Source of the DNA: Casuarina equisetifolia
Lineage: Eukaryota > Streptophyta > Magnoliopsida > Fagales > Casuarinaceae
Assembly: GCA_028551475.1 (NCBI GenBank)
Contig: CM052358.1
Coordinates: 7,485,938-7,549,937 of the forward strand
Direction: 5' to 3'
DNA: 64,000 nucleotides
The notes beneath the pieces are model-generated. The model had not been told where the DNA came from. It ran no database searches and saw only the letters and a list, made by a program, of their open reading frames with translations. A program made the translations under genes and the position numbers. Shown in pieces: positions 25,501 to 34,953 of the stretch (positions within the stretch are counted from its first letter, which is position 1; the number at the start of each line of letters is the position of its first letter).

Positions 25501-27857
25501 TCTTGACTTCAGCAGGCAAGGCCGTGTAAATGCAATGCTTGTTCGACGGTTAGAATTGCTTAGTGAAGTGGAGAGGCTGGCAAGATCTCTCCAACTGCCT
25601 GAGGATGTTGGTTATACTTGTGAAACTGCTGGATACTTTTGGTTGCTTCACGTATACTCACGCTGGGAGCAATTCCTGGATGCTTGTGCAGAAAACAAGG
25701 ATAAACAAGCATTTGTTAAAGACCGCTTCCCTTTCAGGAATACTTCTCCAACACAGCACATCCCATTTTTGCCGGAGAGTCATTTGAGAAAGACATGGAA
25801 GCAGCTTGGGGGTGCTTTCGTCATCTCAAGACTATGTTTCAAGAGCTTGAAGAGTGTAGAGCATTTGAATTGCTGAAGTCAACAGCTGACCGAGCTAATT
25901 ATCTAATGACAAAGCAGGCAAAAATTGTTGCAATGACTTGCACTCATGCAGCTCTGAAGAGGAAAGATTTTCTTCAGACAGGTTTCAAGTATGATAACTT
26001 GTTGATGGAAGAAAGTGCTCAAATATTGGAAATTGAGACCTTTATCCCATTGTTGCTTCAGAGGCAAGAAGATGGTTATGCACGGCTGAAACGTTGCATT
26101 CTGATTGGCGATCATCACCAGTTGCCTCCTGTTGTGAAGAATATGGCTTTCCAGAAGTACAGCCATATGGATCAAAGTTTATTTACAAGGTTTGTTCGTC
26201 TGGGAATTCCTTATATTGAGCTCAATGCTCAGGGTAGAGCTCGGCCAAGTATTGCCAAACTTTACAACTGGAGGTACAGGGATTTGGGAGACCTTCCTTA
26301 TGTAAAAGAGGAGCCAATATTCCATAGAGCAAATGCTGGATTTTCCTATGATTATCAGTTGATTGATGTGCCTGATTACCAGGGGAGAGGAGAGTCTGCT
26401 CCTTCTCCTTGGTTTTATCAAAATGAGGGAGAAGCTGAATATCTTGTTAGTGTTTATATGTACATGCGCTTACTTGGCTACCCTGCTAATAAGATATCGA
26501 TCTTGACAACATACAATGGGCAGAAACTTTTGATCCGCGATGTTATAAATAGAAGATGTGTCCCATATGATTTCATTGGTCCACCCAGCAAGGTAAACCA
26601 CGAGCTTACCCCTTTTATGTTATAGCTTGCTGGCATAACATCATCGGTCCAACCAGCTGGATCTTCACATGTATTTGTTTTGTGACAAACATATGCATCC
26701 AAAAGAAAAGCATAATTGTATATTTTTAGTTCATCATGTAATTCTTTCTCACCAATCTGGAAATTGCCAGCCTGAGAACTGGTAGGATTAGTTTTCTAAT
26801 TCCACTTGATCTGTGTGAAAGCAAGGAAGACCACATACAGCAATAGTTATCCAGTTTTTCCTTTAAATATCTAATAGTAGTAGAACCAGATGTTTTCATC
26901 TATTGTTTCACTTTTGTTTTCACTAAATTTTGTCTTCAGGTAACAACCGTTGACAAGTTTCAAGGTCAGCAAAACGATTTTATATTGCTGTCTCTTGTGC
27001 GCACTCGCTTTGTTGGTCACCTTCGTGATGTTAGGAGATTGGTTGTTGCCATGTCTCGTGCCCGACTTGGTCTATATGTGTTTTGCCGCCGTTCTCTGTT
27101 TGAACAGTGCTACGAATTGCAGCCTACATTTCAACTTCTGCTTCAGAGACCTGATCATCTTGCCCTCAATTTGAACGAGACCACTTCATATACAGAGCGC
27201 AAAGTTGATGATACGGGACCAATCCATCTTGTTAGTGGCGTTGAGGAGATGATTAGCATTTTTCAGTGGAGATATCAGGTCTGCGCCTCTCTCTCTTTCT
27301 CTTTCTCTCATTCAAAGTTTATGTGCCCCAGTAGAGGAAGAACTTTTGACTGGTTTTTGCAGAAAAGCTTCGCTTGTCAATGGTTAAATTTTTGTACTTC
27401 TTGTAATTTTTGCGGCAGACTGATGCTGGATCAGGGCTTAATCCGTTGCATCAGTTTTTTTTTTTTTTTCCCATTATAATTGTCTTTTAGTAGCTGTACT
27501 TGAATGACTCGATGAATTTTTAGCTGACACAATGAGTTCTGTTGATGTCAGGAACGGTACATGAGTTACCAGTTTGGTCATCATTTGGCTCAGCCGGATG
27601 CATATGAGGAACAAAATGGTCAACCAAATTCAACGCCCGTGTACCAGGACTCAGACACCGATATACCTGCAGGTGCAGATGGTACAACAATGGATATCCC
27701 AAATGAAGGCAACATGGAAGAAGATGTGAAGATGGACGGACCTGTAACTGTTGAAAACGGGGATGCTTCATCGATGAATTTGAGTGGGGAGGTAGATATG
27801 AATGGTGGTAAAGGTGATGACAGCAAGTCCAGCGAGGGAACCACGACGGAAAAGTAG
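16538..27857 (+). CDS. AQR: Intron-binding spliceosomal helicase Aquarius (EMB2765 type), 14 exons, apparent -1 frameshift in exon 12
   Basis: Aquarius is an SF1, Upf1-like RNA helicase of the intron-binding complex in the spliceosome. Exons: 16538-16957, 17213-17302, 19337-19399, 19973-20059, 20149-20301, 20386-20534, 21113-21347, 21483-21593, 22106-23164, 23266-23529, 25121-25306, 25439-26592, 26940-27278, 27552-27857. All junctions are GT-AG and in phase. The N-terminal part ([12 protein letters not shown], then [20 protein letters not shown]) is the ARM-like scaffold. Walker A is GPPGTGKT (about 894-901), motif II is the family's divergent MEESAQ (about 1130), and late motifs are [10 protein letters not shown] and VVAMSRAR (about 1329-1366). 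The tail is acidic and low-complexity. Exon 12 is 1154 nt; one added base makes 1155 and restores the conserved frame. The break lies at about 25736, after FVKDRFPF. With the base restored, length is about 1538 residues, near the roughly 1500 of Arabidopsis. Large introns (2.0 and 1.6 kb) hold no recognisable element. Confidence 0.95.
18821..18840 (+). repeat. Short (TATTT)4 microsatellite in Aquarius intron 2
   Basis: Four perfect TATTT units in the 2-kb second intron. A simple sequence repeat, potentially length-polymorphic, with no coding effect. Confidence 0.85.
21711..21730 (+). repeat. Short (GTTTT)4 microsatellite in Aquarius intron 8
   Basis: Four perfect GTTTT units within the intron between exons 8 and 9. 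It is intronic, and no splice signal is affected. Confidence 0.85.
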
Positions 27858-29590
27858 TCTACTACTTAATAACCCGGCTCAAAGGGGTTCTGGATTATGT
27901 AATTTTGGGACTAACAAATGCCTGGAGGTCAGCCTTGATCCATATCGATGCCATCTTGCTAAGGCGTTCCTATGGGAGAGGCCTTAAGCGACTTTTTAAC
28001 AGCCGTCTAAACACAGATCATTATTGGTGTTACATGTGTGGATGAAAAATCAGGTGAATCATAATCCTGGCCTCAGGTGCCCTCTCTCTCTATCAACTGA
28101 AAGAAAGAAAATATGCACGCTGCTTAATTGTCCGAATGTATTTTTCTCTGTATAGTGCCAAATTTTGTTGAAATTTTTCGTTATCCGAGAAAGGGTGATA
28201 TATGCTCTGTACTCTGTACTCTGTACTCTGTACTAATTGTGTGTAAAGGCAGTGATTATTCTTGGGTAAGCTAATCTTGTCGCACATTTCAGATTAGTTT
28301 CTTGTAACACTTGGTATGTCTTTACCTTAAGCTTATATGGTGATCCCCGAATCTGCAGTATGTTCTCGGGAACAGCTACTAGATCTTATTTTGATTTCTT
28401 GTGAAACGATAGCATCTGCATAAGGACGGTTGTTCCCATTTCTCAGGGCTGACTTTCTGGTCGTAGCAATTGGTAAATCTTAGGTCATGGTGCTGTTACC
28501 TCTTTGGCTCTTACGATCACTAGTTGAATGAAGAGATCCTAAAATTGTTTCAGTAGAAACCTGTTCACAGTGATTCACGGTTATCTTCTGTTAATTACCT
28601 GTTTTCACTTTCCAGCTATCGGGAGAAGGGCTCCTAAATGGCAATTCAAAACACAGGAGATCAGGGCACGTAACCTAAGTTCGGGGAAAAGTTAGTAGCT
28701 TGGAAGTTAGAAAGGAAAGATGGTGAAAAGTATATGCTTCAAACCAGATTAGTAAAGACTGGACTTTTAACAGTTTGCTCATGCATGAGAAACCATAGGT
28801 AAATGAGGGGTGAAGCTAAATAATGCTATAGTAAAGATCGACTACAGTATCGATTACATAATCTATTTTGTCATCGAAAACATATGCTGAAAAATGAAGT
28901 GGAGGTGGATCATCCACTTGATTCTTTAGGTCATGATAAAAAGACAAAAATCATAAGGTTTTAGGATGTAAATACAAGTCCAACTGCGTTGACAAAGTTG
29001 TTGGCGACATCTTGCCAAAAAGAAGAATTCAGTGGGAAGGGAAAAGAGATTGGAATACAGTCGCGGCATAATTTTCAATTCTTAGCGTATGACGGCACTT
29101 ACTGACGATCAAAGGTGACCCTGCAAAACAAAACACAAGGAATTAAAAATCTTTAGTTTCGAAGCCATCCAAGAATCTCCAATTCTACACAAAACCTTCA
29201 ATGTTTTGGTTGCAACAAAAAACAACTCCATAATCTTCCTTATTAAGAAAGAACTAATTGGAGTGAAGACATTTTGTTCAAGAAAATATTTATTTCATTG
29301 ATACTGTGTCACAATTCTTTATCTCAATTCAGCTTAGATTGGCTAGAAGACCCCCTTGGGGAAACGACTCAACTTCTTTGACAACACTCGATCCACAGGC
29401 ATTTGAGGTTGGAGGCATAAAGTCCTTCAGGAAAAGATACAAAGTAGGGCACTTGTAGATTGATAAAACATGATCATGAAATCATTTTCATCTTCTTTTG
29501 AAGTTGAAAAAAATTTCAAATTTGTTATAACAATTGATAACAATACTGTCAAGCTTAAGGAGTAAAATCTAACAAAAGTTTTAAAGATCA
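27858..29590. other. Intergenic: Aquarius 3' region to the edge of the NLR cluster
   Basis: This stretch holds the Aquarius 3' UTR followed by unique AT-rich sequence. I see no further exon. It contains one perfect heptamer microsatellite (28207-28234). From about 29590 onward, decayed LRR-module sequence on the minus strand begins, marking the border between the conserved block and the resistance-gene cluster. Confidence 0.55.
28207..28234 (+). repeat. Heptanucleotide tandem repeat (CTGTACT)4
   Basis: Four perfect CTGTACT units about 350 bp after the Aquarius stop codon, possibly in its 3' UTR. Seven-base repeats of this perfection are uncommon and suggest recent slippage. Confidence 0.9.
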
Positions 29591-30400
29591 TTACTATAGT
29601 AAACCAGTGCATCAAGAAGGCTCTCTAGTGCATCAAATCTACACATTTTCAAACTCACAAATGTAGTTGGCAATTCTCTCAAATAGGAGCTCATTACAAT
29701 TATCTAATGACAATTCACGTATAATAAGAGTCCTTGGGAGTGAAGCCACAAGTTGTGGACATTCATAAATATGAAGTTTGTTCAAAGAACAAAGATAGAT
29801 GGGCAACCTTGCAATTAGCTTGGGGCAATGATAAATATGTAGCCCTTCAAATTGAGAAAAAGCTCCATTATTGTTTTAAGTACTAAAATAAGACCATTCC
29901 TTTATTATTGTTTTTGGTAAGGGATGAAAAGTTTAGCTTCATCAGGAACTCTAATTTCATACACAACAATATTCTTAAGATTTGAAAATCACTACTATAG
30001 TAAATTAGTGGACCAAGAAGGCTCTTGAAAGCATCAAATCCACATATTTCCAAACTCATAAATGTAGTTAGTAATTTCCTTAACAAGAGCTCAATACAAT
30101 TATCTAATGATAATTCATATATAATAGGAGTCCTTGCGAGTAAAGCTATCGATTGTGAACATTCATAAATATGAAGCTTATTCAAAGAACAAAGATAAAT
30201 TGGCAACCTTGCTATTAGCTTGGGGCAATGATAAATATATATTTTTATTGGTAAAATGTCAAATATTATATATCACCTAAAAAAAAAACACAAATTGTTC
30301 AATTATAATATCTTTATTTATGCTCAATGATAAATATGTAACCTTTCTAGTTGAGAAAAAGCTTCAGTATTGTTTTTGGCACTAAAATAAGACAATTTCT
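29590..30400 (-). repeat. Decayed LRR-module tandem array, proximal part (2 units)
   Basis: Two successive ~400-bp units on the minus strand are anchored by the same block (an ATTCATAAATATGAAG-like sequence) at 29761 and 30161. Translated, a unit reads like one LRR block of the neighbouring NLRs: LCSLNKLHIYECSQ, then IIYELSLDN, LEICGFDAF and LQILRIL. These correspond to LTSLAKIEIYNCPQL, AIRDLRLGH, LQIEDFGTLE and LQELKILNC of the intact gene at 31240-34953. The unit at 29883-30206 still keeps a 107-codon open frame; the other is broken. More units of the same type lie beyond the intact gene at 37243-40290. Confidence 0.75.
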
Positions 30401-30708
30401 CCAATTTAGTCTACATCATTAACTCGAAGTGAGGAAGAAATACAAGTAAAAACATCAAATCAAAGAAAAATGAAATAACACAAATGTAGCATGTAGGCTT
30501 AACTCTATGATGGTTTATAATTACTTAAACTTAATTGACCATTGTTGAATGTATGAAAACAAATTCTAGGTAGAGAACTTGGTTGATCAAAAACTCTTAC
30601 ATTTTGAGTCAAATGGCCTTGATAGGGCTAGTGGGTTAGCTATTCTATTCCTTTCTCAATATATAAATCGTATGTTTGCTTGTGAAGCAAGAATATTGGC
30701 ATAATTTT

Positions 30709-30950
30709 TTATTGTAAAATCAAAATGCATGGCAGCTTCCACCCCTTGAGCATGCTTTGAACTAGATAATAAGAATCATATTCAATAGTGTGAGGTACCT
30801 GTTCTCTTTCATGACATATTTTTAGGCCTTCGAATAGAGTTTGAACTTCACCATAAGCATTGCTTCTAAGCCGTAGATGTGCTGCAAAAGCCATTAAGGT
30901 GCTCCCATTGTTGTCTCTCTAAGTGCACCCGTTCCAGCACTATTCGTGAA
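30709..30950 (-). pseudogene. RNase H-like (RVT_3-type) module downstream of NLR copy 1, frame-shifted
   Basis: The minus-strand peptide contains NAYGEVQTLFEGLKIC, then TIEYDSYYLVQSMLKGW. The pattern of a conserved Glu in an AE-L-GL-like helix followed by a strand ending in a D-S pair is that of plant RNase H-like RVT_3 domains. The upstream GALRE-NNGS portion is separated by a 2-bp length difference (AGAGACAACAATGG here against AGAGAACAATGG in copy 2), so the frame is broken near 30915. It lies about 300 bp after the stop of the NLR on the same strand. Origin from a non-LTR retroelement or a host RNase H-like gene is inference. Confidence 0.55.
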
Positions 30951-31239
30951 AGGCATTAAGATGCTTCTTGTTCTAATCGTAATTCAAGCTCTCCAATCTT
31001 CTTTTGAGTTAAAAAATCTTCCCAGTAAACCAAAGAAACAAATCGAAAACAGTTAGATTGTGATAGGAGGAAACAAAATTTATCAGACAAAGAAAATATC
31101 CAATACTAGAAATCCCTTTATAAAAGCAATTGGAGGAAAGCTACCATGAGAAGCAAGAGGATCATAGTTATAGTTAGTTGACAGAAAGGAGAAATTACCT
31201 AACTGCAGAATTTGAAAGTATTAGTGCCTGGATCTTGAA

Positions 31240-34200
31240 TCATTCAAGAAATTCTTCATCAATGGTTATGCGGTCAACGTTAGGAACATTGTTCCGCTTC
31301 TTTCCCTTCTTGGTTTGCCAGCGCTTCTTCAATAGAGGGCATTTTTCGATCCGTAAAAAATTAAGGGAGGTGGGCAACCGCTCTTCCGGCATGTACTTGA
31401 GCTTGGGACAGTTAGAAACCCAAAATCGTTCAAGAGAGGTGAGGCACTGAAGCCCTCTGTTGTCCAAAGATTTCAAGTTTGGAAATCCAGAGATTTTGAG
31501 GCGGATCAGACTGGAAGGAAGCGACCCTGGCTCTAGAAAGGATTCCACATCTTCATGTTCGCCCCCGATCGACAAATGCGTAACATTAAGTTTTTCCAGG
31601 CCCCATTCCTTTCGGCTGGCAAAGAGTTTGTCAGAGTCCTCGATTCTCATCAATTGCACATTGGAGGGCAGGCCTCCTTGAGGAAACGGCTCGACTTCTG
31701 GGCAACCTATGATGTAAAATTCCCTCAGTAACGGAAGAAATGTATGCATGTTCTCTGGCAGTGATCTCAGATTCTCACATTTTTCAACCGCGAAGAATGT
31801 AAGGTTTGGGGCGCGAAATCCTCCTTCTGGAAAGCACACAAGACTGGGGCAATTTTTTAATTCAATGTGCAAAAAGGCTAAACCATGTCCATGTTGTTCA
31901 GGAGCTGTAAGATATTCTAGATTCTTGCACCAAGAGATTTCTATGCGATAAAGCTTTCGGAATAAATCTAGAGGCAACGACTTAAGGGAATCGCAGCCGC
32001 AGAGCCGCAGTATTTCAAGGGATGAATACTCCAAGTGTGCTGGGAACTCCAGCAGGGGACAGTTCAAGATTTTTAGTTCTTGAAGACAACTGTTCAGATT
32101 CATCATGCCTCCGGGAAGGTATTCTAGAGTACCAAAATCTTCAATTTGGAGCTTTCGCGGTCCGATTGGCAATTCTTTCAGGAGAACCTCACTACAATGA
32201 CCTAGCCGCAAATCGCGTATAGCTGGAGCCCGGGAGAGTGAAACCAGTAGCTGCGGACAGTTATAAATCTCAATTTTCGCCAAGGAAGTAAGATGGACGG
32301 GCAATCCGCCCGTAAGCTTAGGGCAGTAGCCAATATACAGCTCTTTAAGTTGAGCAAAAGCTTCATCTTTCACCGATAACCATTTCTCCCAGTTGGACAT
32401 ATGTTCAAATCTTAAAACTTTCAGAGCTCCAAATGCTTTTCCTGAAGAACTGCTGCCATAAAACTCGCAATCCACAGAAACAACTTCATCAAACCCAGCA
32501 ATAAAGAGGTTCTGCAAAGAGCATAGCTGTCCAAGAGGTGGCAAGCCACAACAATGTTTGCAGTTGTTTAAGGAAAGGGATGCTATTCTTGAGAATGATT
32601 GATGACCAACCCAACTCGGAAAGCTTTCTGCGCCATAGTTGTTGATAACGAGACTTTTCAAGTTCTTATGAGGCTGGAGATTTTCTAGTACAATTCGCTG
32701 ACATTCTGAAATACTAATATCTAATGCATTCCATTCCAACACCAGGTCTTCAAGGTACTTTCTATCCTTTAGGCATGCCACCAAAGCATCTGTGGGAGAT
32801 ACAATATTTTGGAGCTCGAAAATAGAAAGTTTTCCCCGAAGGTTTCTCAGTTTTCCCAACTCTTCAATGCAAGCACCGCTATGTTTGCTAACTATGAATT
32901 TAGTCAAGGTTTGTAGACATTTTAGTCTACCCAATTGTAATGGCATCTCCTTTATACTAGTTCCTAGAATATCAAGATGACGTAAACTTACAAGTTTCCA
33001 CATATCACTTGGTAACATGGTAATATAATGACAGCCTGACAAATTCAATGTTTGCAAATTGCATAACTTACATATAGATGTAGGTAGCTTTTTAATTCTA
33101 GTGACAGAAAGGTTCAAATAACGCAAATGCTTAAGTTTGTCAATCGACTCAGGTAACTCTATTGTGTTCTTATAATGAGATAGAGAAAATACTCGTAAGT
33201 ATCTCAAACTTGGTAACATCTCAAGTGATACCTTTCTGCTTAAGTGAAAAAATTCCTTTCTATTTAACCCAAAACCTTTGGCGTGTCTTGAAAATTCCAA
33301 TTGTAAGAATGTGCGCAATCTTCTAGCCTTGTAAAGATCCTCAAACTTCTTAAAGTTATCATAACTTCTTCTAAAATGTGAAAAGTGACAAGTTTTGTTT
33401 CCAATATTTTGAGAGTGATCAACCTTCAATCTAAAAGTAAATTCTCCAGAAACAAATTTTGCTAAGTCATTTATAAGATCATGCATTACAAAACATGACT
33501 TATCTTCTATTGATTGTTCAAACAATGATCTCGATGCTAGAGCAAGAAAATACTCTTCACCAACTTCTTCCATTGTCTTGTCCTTGAATTGTTCTAAAAA
33601 ACCTTCTGCCATCCATAATAATATTACTTGATTTTTATTAAAAGCATAATCCTTTGGAAATATTGAACAATAGACAAAACATCGCTTCAAATTTGAAGGG
33701 AGATTCTTATAACTTAATCTTAGAGCTGGAAGAACATTTGTCTCATTTGCTGGTGAAGTCCATAAATCACTTTTCAATATTTTCTCCCATTCTTCAACGT
33801 CTAGCTTATGTCGCAAAAGAGCTGCAATTGTTTTGACTGCTAAAGGTAAACCTTTACACTTTTTTACAATTTGCTTACCTATTTTTTTTAGCTCGAGACA
33901 TCTATCATTGTTATTTTCATGAAATGCATGTTTTGTAAATAATGACCAACAATCTTTTTCTGGTAATTTCTTTATGTGATGAATTGCAACAGAACGCATA
34001 ACTGATGCAACGTTATGATTGCGAGTTGTTACAATCACTTTACTTCCACATCCTCCGCACTTGAATGGATTACTCAAAACTTCCCAATCAGCATAACTCT
34101 CATTCCAAACATCATCTAAAATAAGCAGGAATTTTTTCCCCATCAATTTCTCATTTAATGCAACTTGAAGCCGATTTAGATTCTTACTATCACCTTTAGT

Positions 34201-34953
34201 CGACAGACCCACTTCCTCTAGAATTGTTTTTGTCAACTTTAACACGTCAAACTCATCCGAAACACAAATCCATGCTTTAAGCTCAAAATGCTCCTTCACC
34301 CTGTTATCTTTGTATACAAGCTGAGCAAGAGTCGTCTTACCAATTCCCCCCATGCCGACTACAGCAATAACGCTCATATTTTCATCGCCGCTTGCATCAT
34401 CCGAGAGCAGCAAGTTTATTATTTCTTCCTTATCATCATCCCGACCAAAAGTACCCGATTCTTCCACCAAAGAAGTTGAGGGCAATCTCTGCACTAGTTT
34501 TTCTCCAGAACTCTCTTTCAGACCTAAAACATCCTTTTGGCTTGCTAGAAATTCTAGTTTGTGAAGTACTTCTTCTAACTTTGACTCAATCTCCCTGACA
34601 AAAGGACTAAGGGAAGTAGAGATGGAGTTCCGTACCTTACTTGCAGTGGTTTGAAATTCAGCATCTAACTTACGTTGTAACACTTCCGTCGCAATCTCGT
34701 CCAAGATGTTCTCTGCATCATGCACCGCATCTTTCAGGTCTTCGAGCCACTCTTTCACCCTCGGATCCGTAAGCTGCTTGTCCTCTGCGTCTTCAAGCAT
34801 TTTATCAACGCCCAACAATGCTATCTTCAACTTCTGTAAGAGACCCTCCCTGACTTTTCGCCGCCTAAAGAAGTCGACAAACTCGCTAGATGCCATTCTT
34901 TCGAAAAGCACTTGGAGGAAAGGAGAGATAAGCAGGCTTGCAACCTCAGCCAT
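31240..34953 (-). CDS. CC-NB-ARC-LRR disease-resistance protein (RPP13-like 1 / R3a-I2 type), copy 1
   Basis: Intact single-exon gene of 1237 residues. CNL proteins are cytosolic immune receptors that sense pathogen effectors and trigger defence or cell death. Domains in order: an Rx-type coiled coil (residues about 1-150; non-TIR motif LKDAVHDAENILDEI), P-loop GMGGIGKTT (200-208), RNBS-A FELKAWICVS, kinase-2 LLILDDVW (276-283), RNBS-B GSKVIVTTR, GLPL (368-371), RNBS-D CFVYCSIFPKDYAF, and MHD (490-492). An LRR region follows from about residue 580 to the end, with irregular repeats. The Trp after the kinase-2 aspartates fits a non-TIR class. All ATP-binding residues expected of a working receptor are present. 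A likely donor splice site (TTAG|GTAATT near 31199) lies just after the stop, suggesting a 3' UTR intron. Its closest relative is the gene at 55375-59094. Effector specificity cannot be read from sequence. Confidence 0.93.
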   Translation of the reverse strand: MAEVASLLISPFLQVLFERMASSEFVDFFRRRKVREGLLQKLKIALLGVDKMLEDAEDKQLTDPRVKEWLEDLKDAVHDAENILDEIATEVLQRKLDAEFQTTASKVRNSISTSLSPFVREIESKLEEVLHKLEFLASQKDVLGLKESSGEKLVQRLPSTSLVEESGTFGRDDDKEEIINLLLSDDASGDENMSVIAVVGMGGIGKTTLAQLVYKDNRVKEHFELKAWICVSDEFDVLKLTKTILEEVGLSTKGDSKNLNRLQVALNEKLMGKKFLLILDDVWNESYADWEVLSNPFKCGGCGSKVIVTTRNHNVASVMRSVAIHHIKKLPEKDCWSLFTKHAFHENNNDRCLELKKIGKQIVKKCKGLPLAVKTIAALLRHKLDVEEWEKILKSDLWTSPANETNVLPALRLSYKNLPSNLKRCFVYCSIFPKDYAFNKNQVILLWMAEGFLEQFKDKTMEEVGEEYFLALASRSLFEQSIEDKSCFVMHDLINDLAKFVSGEFTFRLKVDHSQNIGNKTCHFSHFRRSYDNFKKFEDLYKARRLRTFLQLEFSRHAKGFGLNRKEFFHLSRKVSLEMLPSLRYLRVFSLSHYKNTIELPESIDKLKHLRYLNLSVTRIKKLPTSICKLCNLQTLNLSGCHYITMLPSDMWKLVSLRHLDILGTSIKEMPLQLGRLKCLQTLTKFIVSKHSGACIEELGKLRNLRGKLSIFELQNIVSPTDALVACLKDRKYLEDLVLEWNALDISISECQRIVLENLQPHKNLKSLVINNYGAESFPSWVGHQSFSRIASLSLNNCKHCCGLPPLGQLCSLQNLFIAGFDEVVSVDCEFYGSSSSGKAFGALKVLRFEHMSNWEKWLSVKDEAFAQLKELYIGYCPKLTGGLPVHLTSLAKIEIYNCPQLLVSLSRAPAIRDLRLGHCSEVLLKELPIGPRKLQIEDFGTLEYLPGGMMNLNSCLQELKILNCPLLEFPAHLEYSSLEILRLCGCDSLKSLPLDLFRKLYRIEISWCKNLEYLTAPEQHGHGLAFLHIELKNCPSLVCFPEGGFRAPNLTFFAVEKCENLRSLPENMHTFLPLLREFYIIGCPEVEPFPQGGLPSNVQLMRIEDSDKLFASRKEWGLEKLNVTHLSIGGEHEDVESFLEPGSLPSSLIRLKISGFPNLKSLDNRGLQCLTSLERFWVSNCPKLKYMPEERLPTSLNFLRIEKCPLLKKRWQTKKGKKRNNVPNVDRITIDEEFLE

